Assembly (NCBI GenBank): GCA_014529385.2
Contig: CM043970.1
Location: 61,447,523-61,511,522, forward strand
DNA from: Adiantum capillus-veneris
Taxonomy: Eukaryota > Streptophyta > Polypodiopsida > Polypodiales > Pteridaceae
Direction of reading: 5' to 3'
DNA length: 64,000 nt
Shown here: piece by piece, positions 11,641 through 22,520 of the stretch
Numbering within the stretch: the stretch's first letter is position 1
How the letters are laid out: every line of letters starts with the position of its first letter
Program-made: the position numbers and the translations under genes
Notes under the pieces: model-generated
What the model saw: the letters and a program-made list of their open reading frames with translations, nothing else
Databases searched by the model: none
What the model was told of the DNA's origin: nothing

Positions 11641-11967
11641 CAGTCAGTAGGACAGATTACAGTCACTACTGGTACTGGCAAAGACTAGGCAAAAGCAGCG
11701 ACCTCTGATAAGGCAACAGAACAGTTGGATAAGGGCAAAGGTCAACTGGACAAGGGCAAAGGTCCAACATCTCCTACCTTCTGGGTGGCGTCTCCATCCC
11801 AAACAATGAATAAGATTTGTACCTGGTGAAGAAGGATAGGTTGTAGCAACTACAGACCCATCCACTGAAAGGGCGTCTCTTCCTACAAAAATCTGATTAT
11901 GCAGCCTTATCCTATATGGCTGTTGTTACAGTGTATGAGCCCAGTGATTCTAACCGAGCCATAGTCA

Positions 11968-12849
11968 ATGATGGATGTTCAGTCCTCATGGAACACTATT
12001 GTCAACTGTATGGGACAGATGCTGGACGTTACAGGGTCAGAAGAAGAACTGAATAAGGTTAAAGTTGAATTGAAGGGAGTTGAAGACCAAATTCAGAAGC
12101 TGAAGGAAGTACGAGACAACCAGAATCTATGCCATAAGCTACTTGAAGCTCATTCAGAGAGGTCTATTAAGCTACTGGAAAGCAAGTTAGCTAGGGTGGA
12201 GTCTGATATGCAGATTGTGAAGGGAGAAAGAGATGAAGCACAGAGAGCTGCAAATCGGGCTGAAACGATGCTGAAAATGAAGAGCGTTGACTACAACTCC
12301 TTGCTGCTTCATCATACAGCTTTGAAGACTTCCCTCACTGACAGATATATTTATAATAACTTGGCTGAAATTTTAAATCCATCAAGCAATGCTGTCTTTG
12401 ATCTGGAGAGCTTGAAGTCTCTTGTGGAGACTATGCATAGTGACTTGCAGGACAAAGTGGCTGAATATAATAATGCTCTGGAAAATCAAGAAATCCTCGA
12501 TTATATTGAACAGCAGAATTCCCTTGAAGAAGCAGAAGAAGATAAGGAAGAAGAAGAGGATAAGGAAGAATAAGCTGATAAGGAGGAGAATGACCAAGAC
12601 AAAGGGCATACTAATGATGATGATGATGCCTCGCCTCCATCTCCACCTCCAGAACCTGGTACTCGTGGCACAGGGCCAACTGAAGAAAGTCAGTCACAGC
12701 CAAACCAGAATGAAGGGCAGAAGTTAGACAATCAGCAGCCAGAAGAACAACGACCCAGTCACACTGAGAATCAACCAGCAAACCAATCCCAACACAGTAG
12801 GGAGGATAAATGGAAAAGCAAAGTTAGGGCTAAAGGACCAGCAGCTGAT
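11968..12849 (+). pseudogene. Accessory ORF region, coiled-coil and acidic segment
   Basis: This is a 201-residue open frame (11,968-12,573) with long heptad-like runs of Leu/Val/Ile between Lys/Glu (for example EELNKVKVELKGVEDQIQKL), strongly suggesting a coiled coil at residues 25-110 and 145-180. It ends in an acidic tail (EEAEEDKEEEEDKEE). After a TAA at 12,571 the same frame continues as an Asp- and Pro-rich linker to a stop near 12,849. The protein may have been a self-associating structural protein of the element, but this is inference. No homologous domain is recognised. Confidence 0.5.
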
Positions 12850-12877
12850 TAGCAGACTTATCACCCTTAACAGGAGA

Positions 12878-14170
12878 TTGAGACATCAGCAAGCTCCCAT
12901 AACCAGGAAATATCTGGAGGATGCTGATCTCTTATCTAATCTAGAACGTTTTCAGCGACGACTGTATGTCGGAGCCAGGGAAATGGCGAAGCACTGGAAA
13001 TCAGTTGTGCTTTTCATGATCAAGAGACTTGTCATTTACCTGCGCATCCCAGCACAGTCCAACCCACATTTGCAAAGACAGTCTACTGCAGATTGTCTCT
13101 CTCTAGCTCTCGAATTAGAACTTCTGTTGGGAAACAAGCCAACCTACAAATGTATGAAGGACGTTAGGGATCAGTTGAAAGAGGTTTTGGTGCAGATAAA
13201 AATTGCCAAGGGGGTCTTGGATCAAAGAGTGCGGGCCATTCTTGAAGATCAGACAGCCACCAGTAAAGGACCTCAGACTAGAATGTCAGTCGGAGAACAG
13301 GCAACTGCTCTCCGCAAACTGTTTTAGCTGGTGAGAATAAATGATGCAGCAAGAGAATCAGGCTGTTCTCAATTTCTTAGAATTTTTGCATGATTCCCCA
13401 GTTCTCTTGTATGTCTTACCAGCAAGAGAGACAGAATTGCCAAGATTTTTTCCAACACTTTACCCTCAACATCCAGAACCAGTCAATCGCCTTACATATT
13501 TCAAGATTATTGATGAGCTCTAGGATTGGTATGAGCGATCAACTGGGGAATGGAAAACTTGGAAAACACTATTCAATGATGCTCTCCAACTCAATGATAT
13601 TCAGGAGCTAAAACAAGAGATGCAGAGGATCCGCCGGCTGTGTATGGGTCAGTGGAAGATTCAGATCAGAGGCCTTACCAAGATCACCAATCAATTGCTG
13701 CAACTTACTGTTTGAGTCCTCTAAACTACCTGAAAAGCATATTACAGCTAAGGCAGGCTTAGCACCACAGTATAAAGAGATGGCTGAGATTCTTTTTGAA
13801 GCTCAAGTCAAAACCAATCAGCCTCTCCCAGAAGGATGGATCCATACCGCTTCGCATTGTCACAAGCTAGCCAAAACTAGGATCACCAAAGGAAGACGCA
13901 CGCTATATGATCCTGACACCAAAACCTATCATTCTCTTACGCCTTATGAAGTGGAGATGACCACTGAAAGGTGGGATCAGCTTGAGTAGGAGGCCATTTA
14001 CAGACTTATTCAGAAGGAGAATGCTGGCGCTGAGAATTCTCAGACGCCATCCAGGCCAAAGGGTAAACGGAAGATGGTTCAGTGGAAGAATATTGGGTTG
14101 TTCCATCTCAGAATTCAGTCAGAGGCTTTTCCTTCTCAGTTGGAAGGTTGATATCAGTTTGTGTCAATGA
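12878..14170 (+). pseudogene. Accessory ORF region, C-terminal part, unknown function
   Basis: Open segments at 12,878-13,327, 13,341-13,523 and 13,780-13,989 lie in frames that change at each break and read as one helical, charged protein. The first contains a moderately hydrophobic stretch (SVVLFMIKRLVIYLRI) that could be a weak membrane segment or a buried helix. The last is followed by basic sequence to about 14,170. I cannot name a family. Its place before the polypurine tract and LTR shows that it belongs to the same element. Confidence 0.45.
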
Positions 14171-14320
14171 TGAGATCTCTACACTAGAACCTTTCCAGCT
14201 GGCTCTCTATCATTGGTCAAGTCCGATCCCTAGAATCAGAAGCAGACAGTGGATTTTTTAGCTTCAAACCAGAATTAGACAGGGGATTTTTTCAGAAATT
14301 TTGGAATCTTGCCAAAATTC

Positions 14321-14337
14321 AAGAAAGGAGGGAAGGA
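14321..14337 (+). promoter_or_regulatory. Polypurine tract of the Tat-like element
   Basis: The purine run aagaaaggagggaagga directly precedes TGTAGATGG, the apparent start of the LTR. This is the expected plus-strand primer site. Confidence 0.65.
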
Positions 14338-14440
14338 TGTAGATGGCTGAGACAGTTTCACTAGGTGGGAACGCTCTCTTGTGAGACGGACAATGAATCA
14401 ATGAGTAATTACTATGGTAATTATCATGGTAAACCCAAGG

Positions 14441-14450
14441 CATATAAATA
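14441..14450 (+). promoter_or_regulatory. TATA box of the L2 LTR
   Basis: The sequence catataaata, followed by gggcccatt, lies about 100 bp inside the LTR, in the right place for the U3 promoter. Confidence 0.55.
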
Positions 14451-14652
14451 GGGCCCATTATATTGTAATCGGGTTAGTGTTTTGGTGGCATTTGTTGGCA
14501 ATTGTACTCGAGTTGTCAATCATTGGCAGTTGTTGTCGGCTGTACTCTGTTTATCCTTTTGTTCATAAGCCACATCATACTCATTGTAATCCTTCATCTG
14601 TAATTCCAATTACAGCAGTATATTCCAGTTATACTTACTCTGTACTCAGTAC

Positions 14653-14700
14653 TCTGAATCTAAATCTAAATCTGAATCTGAATCTGAATCTGAATTTGAA
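14653..14700 (+). repeat. Hexanucleotide repeat (ctgaat/ctaaat)n
   Basis: About eight tandem copies of a ctgaat or ctaaat unit can be read directly, inside the L2 LTR. Confidence 0.85.
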
Positions 14701-14821
14701 TATCATTCTCAGTACTTAGTCTGGTTCTTATTCCAGTAGATGTATTCCAGTTAAGTTTTTGTTCCTTTGTCCAGTCTACTGTCTGAACTAATACGTCACC
14801 AGTAGTTGAAATCTTCTAACA

Positions 14822-15351
14822 CTAGAATTAGCTATCTCAAGAGATCAGCTCCAATTCCAAATAGCAATATATTTATATGACCATATGGATGCCAATGTAG
14901 AGGAGTATACAAATTCCCATGTAGATAGTCATGGATACAACCATATAGAGCCCAATATATATTTCCATAGAGCCATATATAGATACCTTAATCCATCATA
15001 TAGAAAGATAGCAATGAAGATGACCCTATTGATGACATTAGCCGATCATATTGATGATCCACATAGACAACCAATCTTTACAAATTTAACCATGTATATG
15101 TCCATGCAAAAAATTGTATAGGTGACCATAGAGACAACATTGTAGACACACTTGTAGAGGACCATGTAAACACCCATATAGAAACTATAAAGACAAGCAT
15201 GTCCTAATCCATTACAAAAGGATACCAATGTAGATGAACATATAAAGGTCTGCATATGTGGCAATCAATCTAATCATATAGATGAAAATATAGACAACCA
15301 TATAAATACCCATGTACTACCAGATGATCATATCCTAATCCATGATAGAGG
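14822..15351. other. AT-rich spacer with recurring ccatatag/ccatgtag words
   Basis: No gene is seen. Words such as ccatatagag, ccatgtagat and ccacatagac recur every 20-40 bp, which looks like a very degenerate minisatellite. It separates the L2 LTR from the satellite array. Confidence 0.5.
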
Positions 15352-16458
15352 AGCTAAAATGGGTTGTATGAGCCATATGTCCCATTTTAGCACATAGTGT
15401 GGCTCTTGACCGCCCAAACGATATTGGATGGCTATGTGACATTTTAGGAGTGGATGAATGGTGCTCTCACCCACTCGTGCAAAGTCTCATGATCATCCGA
15501 TATGGTTTGGTTGATCTCGACCCATACTATGCGCTAAAATGGGTACGTTACATGAGCCATATAATGTCCCGTTTTAGCTCACATAGTATGGGCCTTGACT
15601 GCCCATGCCATATTCGGCGGCTGTGAAAATTTGTAGGAGTGGGTAAGTGGTGCTCAAACCCATCCTTGAAAAGTCGCATGGCCATCTAATATGGTTTGGA
15701 CATTCTAAACCATATTATGCGTTTAAATAGGTCGTATGGCTCATATGACACATTTTATGGGCCTTGACCACCCATACCATATTATATGGCTATGAAACTT
15801 TGTAGGGGTAGTGAAATGGTTCTTATCCCCACTCGTGAAAATTCTTGTGTCCATCCAATATGTTTTGGGTGGTCGCGAACCATACTATGTGCTCAAATGG
15901 CCATATTGCCCATTTTAGCACATAGTATGGGCCTTGACCACCCATACCAGTTTGGAAGTCTATGCAACTATTTAGGGGTGGGGGTGAGAACCATTTTCCT
16001 ACTTGTAAAAATTTTCACAGCCATCCGCTATGGTATGTGCGATCAAGACCGAAACTATGCATAATGCGCTAAAATGGGTTGTATGAGCCAAACGGCCCAT
16101 TTTAGCGCATAGTATGGATCGAGACCGCTCAAACCATATTGGATGGCTTTAAGACTTTGCAAGGGTGGAGATAACTTCCATTCCCCTACTTGTACAAAGT
16201 TTCACATCCATCCAAACTGGACTGGGCAGTCAAGGCCCATATTATGCACTAAAATGGGTCGTATGACTCATATGGCTCATTTTAGCGCATAGTATGGGTC
16301 AAGACCTCCCAAACCATATTGGATGGCTGCTATGAAAAATTGTACGGATGGGAGTGATCATTATTCTTCCACCCGTGCAAAGTTGCACATTCATTCGATA
16401 TGGTATGGGCGGTTAAGTCCCATAATATGCGCTAAAATGGGTTGTATGAGTCATATAT

Positions 16459-19400
16459 CCCATTTTAGCACATAGTATAGGCCTTAGCTTCCCATATCAT
16501 GTTGGATGGTTGTGTAATAGTATAGGGGTGAACTAATGGTTTTCACCCCCACGCGTGAAAAGTCTTATGGTTGGTTTGGGCAGTCCCCAACCATACTATG
16601 TGCTAAAAAGGAACGTATGTCTCATACAGCCCATTTTAGCACATATTATGGGCCTTGATTGCCCATACCATATCTGATGGCTGTGAAACATTGTAGGGAT
16701 GGGAAAATAGTGCTCACACCCACCTCTACAAAGTCTTGTGGCAATCCATATGGTTTGGGTGGTCTCGAACCATACTATGTGGAAGAATGGGTCGTATGGC
16801 TCACACGGTCCATTTTAGCGCATAGTATGGACTTTGACCACCCAGACCATATCAAATAGTTGTGATATTTTACAAGAGTGAGTAAATAGTAATCAAACCC
16901 ACCCATGACAAGTCTTATGGCCATCCAATATGGTTTGATAGGTTTCGACCCATACTATGTGCTAAAATTTGTTGTATGAGTCATATGTCTTGTTTTAGCA
17001 CATAGGATGGGCCTTGACTGCCCATACCATAGCAAATGGTTGGGAAAATTTTCAGGGGTGAAAAAAATTATACTCTCCCCCAGTCATGAAAATTCTTGTG
17101 GCTATCCAATATAGTTTGGGTATTCCCAACCCATACTATGCGCTAAAATGGGTCGTAAGGCTCATACGTCCCATTTTAGTGCTTAATATGGGCCTTGACC
17201 GCCCATACCATATTAGATGGTTGTGTAACATTGTAAGAGTGAAGTAATGGTAATCACCCCCATCCCTAAAAGGTCTTGTGGCCATCCAATATGTTTTGGG
17301 AAGGCCCTAACCATACTATGTACTAAAATGGACTGTATGTCTCACATGGCCCATTTTAGCACATATTATGGGTCCTAATCTCCCATACCATATCGAATGG
17401 CTATGAATATTTGCAAGGATGAAATAATAGTTCTCATTCCCACCCGTACAAAGTCGTGTGTCCATCCAATATGGTTTCAATGGTCTCAAACCATACTATG
17501 TGCTAGAATGGATCGTATGTCTCATACGGTCCATTTTAGCACATAGCATGGGCTTTAACCACGCAAACCCTATCGAATAGCTGTGAGACTTTGTAGGAGT
17601 GAAGAAATAGTACTCAATATTTCTCATGAAAAGTCTTATGGCCATCCAGTATGGTTTGAGAGGTCTCAAACCATACTATGTGCTAAAATGTGTTGTATGA
17701 GCCATATGTCTCATTTTAGCACATAGTATGGGCCTTGACTGCCAATACCATATCGGATGACTGGGAAAATTTACAAGGGTGAAAAATTATACTCTCCCTC
17801 ACTCGTGAAAAGTCTTGTGGCCATCCAATATAGTTTGAGCAATCCCGACCCATACTATGCACTAAAATGGGCCGTATCGCTCATACGTCCCATTTGAGCG
17901 CATAATATGGACCTTTGACCGCCCACACCACATCATATGGTTGTGTAAAACTGAAGGGGTGAAGTAATGGTGATGATCCCCATCCCTAAAAATTATTGTG
18001 GCCACCCGATATGTTTTGGGCGGTCCCTAACCATACTATGTACTAAAATGGATCATATGTCTCATACGGCCCTTTTGAGCACAAATTATGGGTCCTAATC
18101 ATCTATACCATATTGAATGTCTATAAAACTTTGTAGGGATAAAAAGATAGTGCTCATCCTCACCCATAAAAGTTCTTGTGGCCATCCAATTTGATTTCAG
18201 TAGTCTCAAACCATACCGTACGCAAGAATAGGTCATATGGCTCATACAGTCTATTTTTGCGCATAGTATGGGCTTTGACAACCCAAACCATATCGAATAG
18301 CTGTGAGACTTTGCATGAGTGAGTAAATAGTACTCAATCCAACCCATGCAAAGTCTTATGGCCATCCAATATGGTTTGAGAGGTCTCGACCCATACTATG
18401 TGCTAAAATTTGTCGTATGAGCCAGATGTCTCATTTTAGCACATAGTATGGGCCTTGACTGCCCATACCATATCAGATGACTGAAAAAAATTGAAATTTA
18501 GCACATAGTATGGACCTTGACTGCCCATACCATATCGGATGACGACCGGAAAAATTTGAAGGGGTGAAAATTTTATACTCTCCCCCACTTGTACAAAGTC
18601 TTGTGGCCATCCAATATAGTTTGGGCAATCCGAACCCATACTATGTGCTAAAATGGGTCGCATGGCTCATACGTCTCATTTTAGCATATAATATGGGCCT
18701 TGACTGCCCATATTATGCACCCATACCATATCAGATGGTTGTGTAACATTGCAAGGGTGAAGAAATAGTGATCACCCCCATCTCCGCAAAGTCTTGTGGC
18801 CATCCAATATGTTTTAGGCAGCCCCTAACCATATCGTATGGTTGTGAAAAATTGTAGGGATGGGAGAATAGTTCTCATCCCCACCCATACAAAGTCTTGT
18901 GGAAATTCAATATGTTTTGGGTGGTCTCAAACCATACTATATGCAATAATGGGTTGTATGGCTCACACGGTCCATTTTAGCGTATACTATGGGCTTTGAC
19001 CACCCAAACCATACTAAATAGCTATGAGACTTTTCATAAGTGAGGAGATAGTACTCAATCCACCCATGCAAAGTCTTATGGCCATCCAATATGATTTGAG
19101 TGGTCTCGACCCATACTATGTGCTAAATTTGTTGAATGAGCCATATGTCTCATTTTAGCACATAGTATGGGTCGTGACTGCACATACTATATCGATTGGT
19201 TGGGAAAATTTATAGGGGTGGAAAAATTATACTCTCAGCCACTCATGAAATTTTTTTTGGACATCCAAAATATATTTAGACCAAAATATTCTTTTTTTTA
19301 GACATCCAAAAATTATACTCTTCCCCACTTGTGAAATTTTTTTCGGACATCCAAATTTTTTTTGGACATCCAATATATTTTGAGCAATCCCAACCCATAT

Positions 19401-19960
19401 TATACGCTAAAATGGATCGTATGGCTCATACGTCTCATTTTAGCGCATAATATGGGCCTTGACCACCCATACCATATTGGATGGTTATGTAACATTGAAG
19501 GGGTGAAGTAATGGTGATCACCCCCATCCATGCAAATTCTTGTGGCCATTAGATATGTCTTGGGCGGCTCCTAACCATACTATGTGCTAAAATGGACCGT
19601 ATGTCTCATACGGCCCATTTTTACACATATTATGGGTCTTAATCGCCCATACCATATTATATGACTATGAAACTTTGCAAGGATAGAATAATATTTCTCA
19701 TCCCCACCCGTACAAAGTCTTGTGGCTATCCAATATGGTTTTGGTGGTCTCAAACCATATTATGCACTAGAATGGATCGTATAGCATGGGCCTTGACCAT
19801 GCAAACCATATTGGATGGATATGAGACTTTGCAGAAGTGAGAAAATAGTACTCAAACCCACCCATGCAAATTTTTGTGGCCATCCAATATGGTTTAGGAG
19901 GTCTGGACCCATACTATGTGCTAAAATTTGTTGTAAGAGCCATATGTCCTATTTTAGCAC
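16459..19960. repeat. Higher-order repeat of four satellite monomers (about 720 bp)
   Basis: Monomers fall into four recognisable types in fixed order. Type A has acatattatgggtc (16,630; 17,350; 18,070; 19,613). Type B is followed by atagtactcaat and aagtcttatggcc (16,809; 17,530; 18,250; 18,971). Type C has tgtctcattttagc and later aattatactctccc (16,989; 17,710; 18,430; 19,149). Type D has cataatatgggcc and then tggttgtgtaac (17,170; 17,889; 18,675; 19,433). Same-type spacings are 719-721 bp except where local insertions occur near 18,494-18,560 and 19,240-19,390. Flanking monomers outside this block do not follow the order. Confidence 0.8.
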
Positions 19961-20228
19961 ATAGAATGGGCCTACTGGATGGCTGGGAGAATTTACATGG
20001 GTGGAGATGATCACCATTTCACCACCCGTGCAAAGTTTCACAACCATAGTATATGATATGGGTGGTCAAGACCCATACTAAGGGCTAAAATGGGTCGTAT
20101 GAGCCATATAGTCTATTTTAGCACATAGTATGGGTCAAAACCCTTCAAACCATATTGGATGGTTGTGAAAATTTTCATGGGTGGCGGTGAGCACCATTTC
20201 TCCACCCGTGAAAAGTTGCACAATCATC

Positions 20229-20281
20229 CAAGTTTAGGGTTTATGGGTTAGGTTTTAGGGTTCATGGTTTAGGGTTTAAGG
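20229..20281 (+). repeat. Degenerate telomere-like repeat (TTTAGGG type), block 1
   Basis: Several tttaggg, ttaggt and tttaagg words occur within 53 bp, embedded in the satellite. Confidence 0.65.
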
Positions 20282-20387
20282 TAGCCATACGGCCCATTTA
20301 GCCCATAGTATGGATGGGGACCGTTCAAAACATATCAAATGGATGTGAAGCACCATTTCCTTTCCCATCCAAAATTTCACAACCATT

Positions 20388-20703
20388 TGAGTTTGGGATT
20401 TATAGGTTAGGGTTTGGGGTATAGGGTATAGGGTTTAAGATTTAGGATTTATGGTTCAAGGTTTAAGGCTTAAGGTTTAAGGTTTAAGATTTATGATTTA
20501 TGGTTTTGGGTTTATGGGTTAGGGTTTAGGGTTTAGGGTTTAGGATTTAGGGTTCAAGGTTTAAGGTCTAGCATTTAGGGTTTAGGTTTTAGAATATATG
20601 ATTAGAGTTTAGAGATAATGATTTAGTTGAGAGTTCAAGCTTAAAGGTATTGGGTTTATGGTTTGGGGATTACGGTTCTGGGTTGAGGGTTTAGGGTTTA
20701 GAA
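20388..20703 (+). repeat. Degenerate telomere-like repeat (TTTAGGG type), block 2
   Basis: Over 300 bp is made almost only of ggtttaggg, ggtttaagg, ggtttatgg and ggattaggg variants, including a run of consecutive gggttta units near 20,520-20,550. It is an interstitial, mutated form of the Arabidopsis-type plant telomere repeat, bounded by satellite DNA on both sides. Confidence 0.75.
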
Positions 20704-22076
20704 CACATAATATGGATCGAGACCGATTAAACCATATTGGACGGTGACGAGACTTTGCACCGGTGAGGGTGAGCACCATTTCTCCATCTGTGCAAAGTTT
20801 CACAGTCATTTGATATGGTTTGGGTTATCAAGGTCCATACTATGCGCTAAAATGGACCATATGGCTCATACGACCTATTTTAGCGCATACTATGGGCCTT
20901 GATCACCCATACTATATTGTGTAGCCACGAGAGCTTTCATGGGTGGAGGTAAGCACCATTATCCCACCCCTCAAAATTTGCACAACCATCCAAATTGGTA
21001 TGGGCGTTCAAGGCCCATACTATGTGCTAAAATGGGTCCTATGAGCCATACGATATCTTTTAGCACATAGTATGGTTCGGCACTGCCCAAACCATATTGG
21101 ATGGCCACAAGACTTTTCACGGGTGGAGTTATGTGTCAAGTGGCTCATTTTAGCACATAGTATGGTTTGGGACCGCACAAACTATATCGGATAAATAAAA
21201 GACTTTTTACGGTGGGGATGAGTGCCATTCCTCTACCCATGCAGTTTCACACCCATTTAATATGGTATAGGCAGTCAAGGCTCTTATTGTGCGCTAGAAT
21301 GGGCTGCATGAGACATATGGCCCATTTTAGTGCATAATATGGGTCGGGACTGCACAAACCATATTGGATTGCTTTGAAACTTTTTATGGGTGGGATTGAG
21401 CACAAATTACCCATGTGTACAAAGTTGCACATCCATTTAGTATGGTATAGGTCGTCAAGGCCCAAACTATGCATTAAAATAGGTTGTATGGATCATACGA
21501 CCCATTATAGGGCATAGTATGAGTCAGAACCACCCAAACCATATCGGATGGCCGTGAGACTTTGCAAGTGTGGGGGTGAGAATCATTTCCCCATCCCTAC
21601 AAAGTTTCACATGGATCAAATATGGTTTGGGCGATCAATGCCCATACTATGTGGAGGTGAGAACCATTTCTCCATCCCTGCAAAGTTTCACATGGATCAA
21701 ATATTCTTTGGGCGATCAAGGCCCATACTATGTGCTAAAATGGTTCGTATGGCTCATATGGCCAATTTTAGCGTATATTATGTATCAGGACCTCCCAAAC
21801 AATATTGGATGGCCACAAAAATTTTCAAGGTGGAGGTAAGCACTATTTCCCAACCCATCCAAAGTTGCATAGCCATCCAAAGTTGCATATCCATCCAAAC
21901 TACTATGGGTGGTCAAGGCCCATATTATGCGGTAAAATGGATTGTATGGCTTGTGCTGTCCATTTTAGCATATAGTATGGTTCAAAACCACCCAAACCAT
22001 ATCGGATGGCCACGTGACTTTGCATGGGTGGGTTTTAACTCCATTTCTCCACCCCTAAAAAGTATCATGGCCATCC

Positions 22077-22520
22077 TTCTAGTTATAACACAGGTGGCCC
22101 CGTTGACGGTATTGGCCCTGTCATTTGGTGTCATCGGCCTTGACCATCGCATACTCTCATGGAAACCTTCTCTTGCGGCCTTCCCCCAACAAGGGGGTTT
22201 CCCCCTATTTGTCGGCCCGTGGGTCATGGTTCTTGGGGGCTTTGTCGGCTTGCACCGGATTGTGTACAACGATAAGATAGTGGTGCTCGGTTGAGATGGG
22301 AACGGGGTGGATTGCAGAGCGAAGGACGGGTGAGGTGAGGCGACAGGTTCCCCACACCCCTCTTGTGACGATGGGATGCAACCCCCCTTGGGTGAGTGCC
22401 AAGGCTACCTTCCACCGACGGGCTTGGCTACTTTCGGGCCCTTTTCAGGTCTTTCTGGGCTCAACGTGCTCAGAGTGGCCGACGGGGCTCAATAGGCATG
22501 ACATAGATGCATAGGTGGAA
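22077..22520. other. GC-rich island of unknown origin
   Basis: The satellite ends abruptly inside a monomer at about 22,076 and is replaced by clearly GC-richer sequence with cggcccgtggg, gacgggtgaggtgaggcgac and similar words. Overlapping frames are open on both strands, as expected of GC-rich DNA. I do not recognise a protein, rRNA, 5S RNA or tRNA in it. Confidence 0.45.

Larger units (their letters stand above)
6047..14821 (+). mobile_element. Tat-like Ty3/gypsy retrotransposon, 5'-truncated, with extra 3' coding region
   Basis: Pieces occur in the order gag remnant, protease, RT, RNase H, integrase, then a long additional sense-strand region, a polypurine tract and an LTR. The protease carries DGG in place of the usual DSG/DTG. 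I recall this from plant Tat-lineage elements, and it supports that assignment. No 5' LTR or primer-binding site is present: the L1 LTR ends exactly where the gag remnant begins. Stop codons and frameshifts are spread through all domains, so it cannot move on its own. Related fragments lie at 30,826-32,860 (minus), 36,925-37,930 (plus) and 52,540-52,740 (minus). Confidence 0.8.
14338..14821 (+). repeat. L2 LTR (3' LTR of the Tat-like element)
   Basis: It starts TGTAGATGG right after the polypurine tract and can be closed at TCTAACA (14,821), giving about 484 bp with TG...CA ends. It contains a TATA box at 14,441 and a hexanucleotide repeat at 14,653. No second copy is present in the window, so the 3' end is tentative. 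Confidence 0.6.
15352..22076. repeat. Palindromic 180-bp satellite array
   Basis: About three dozen monomers recur with a spacing close to 180 bp; the word cattttagcacatag and its variants occur at 15,381, 15,568, 15,909, 16,096, 16,276, 16,459, 16,630, 16,809, 16,989, 17,170 and onward. Each monomer is a long imperfect inverted repeat: an arm with ccatccaatatggt...ccatactatg...ctaaaatggg is followed, after a short centre like gtatgagccatac, by its complement cccattttag...catagtatgg...accatattggatgg. A second dyad centre lies half a period away between gggtg and caccc words, so the array is an alternation of about 90-bp half-units in opposite orientation. Open frames inside it (up to 248 codons) follow repeat phase and are not genes. 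Confidence 0.9.

Noticed and set aside
12878-13327. Envelope protein of the Tat-like element
   Set aside because: One moderately hydrophobic stretch near SVVLFMIKRLVIYLRI is interrupted by charges, and there is no signal peptide, cleavage site or Cys pattern to support an envelope.
15352-22076. CRISPR array
   Set aside because: Regular spacing suggested it, but whole 180-bp units are repeated with no unique spacers, and the context is a plant-type genome.
21548-22294. A 248-codon open frame at the right end of the satellite
   Set aside because: Most of it is repeat DNA whose period and indels happen to keep the frame open. It then runs on into the GC-rich island with no domain, and neighbouring satellite monomers are full of stops.
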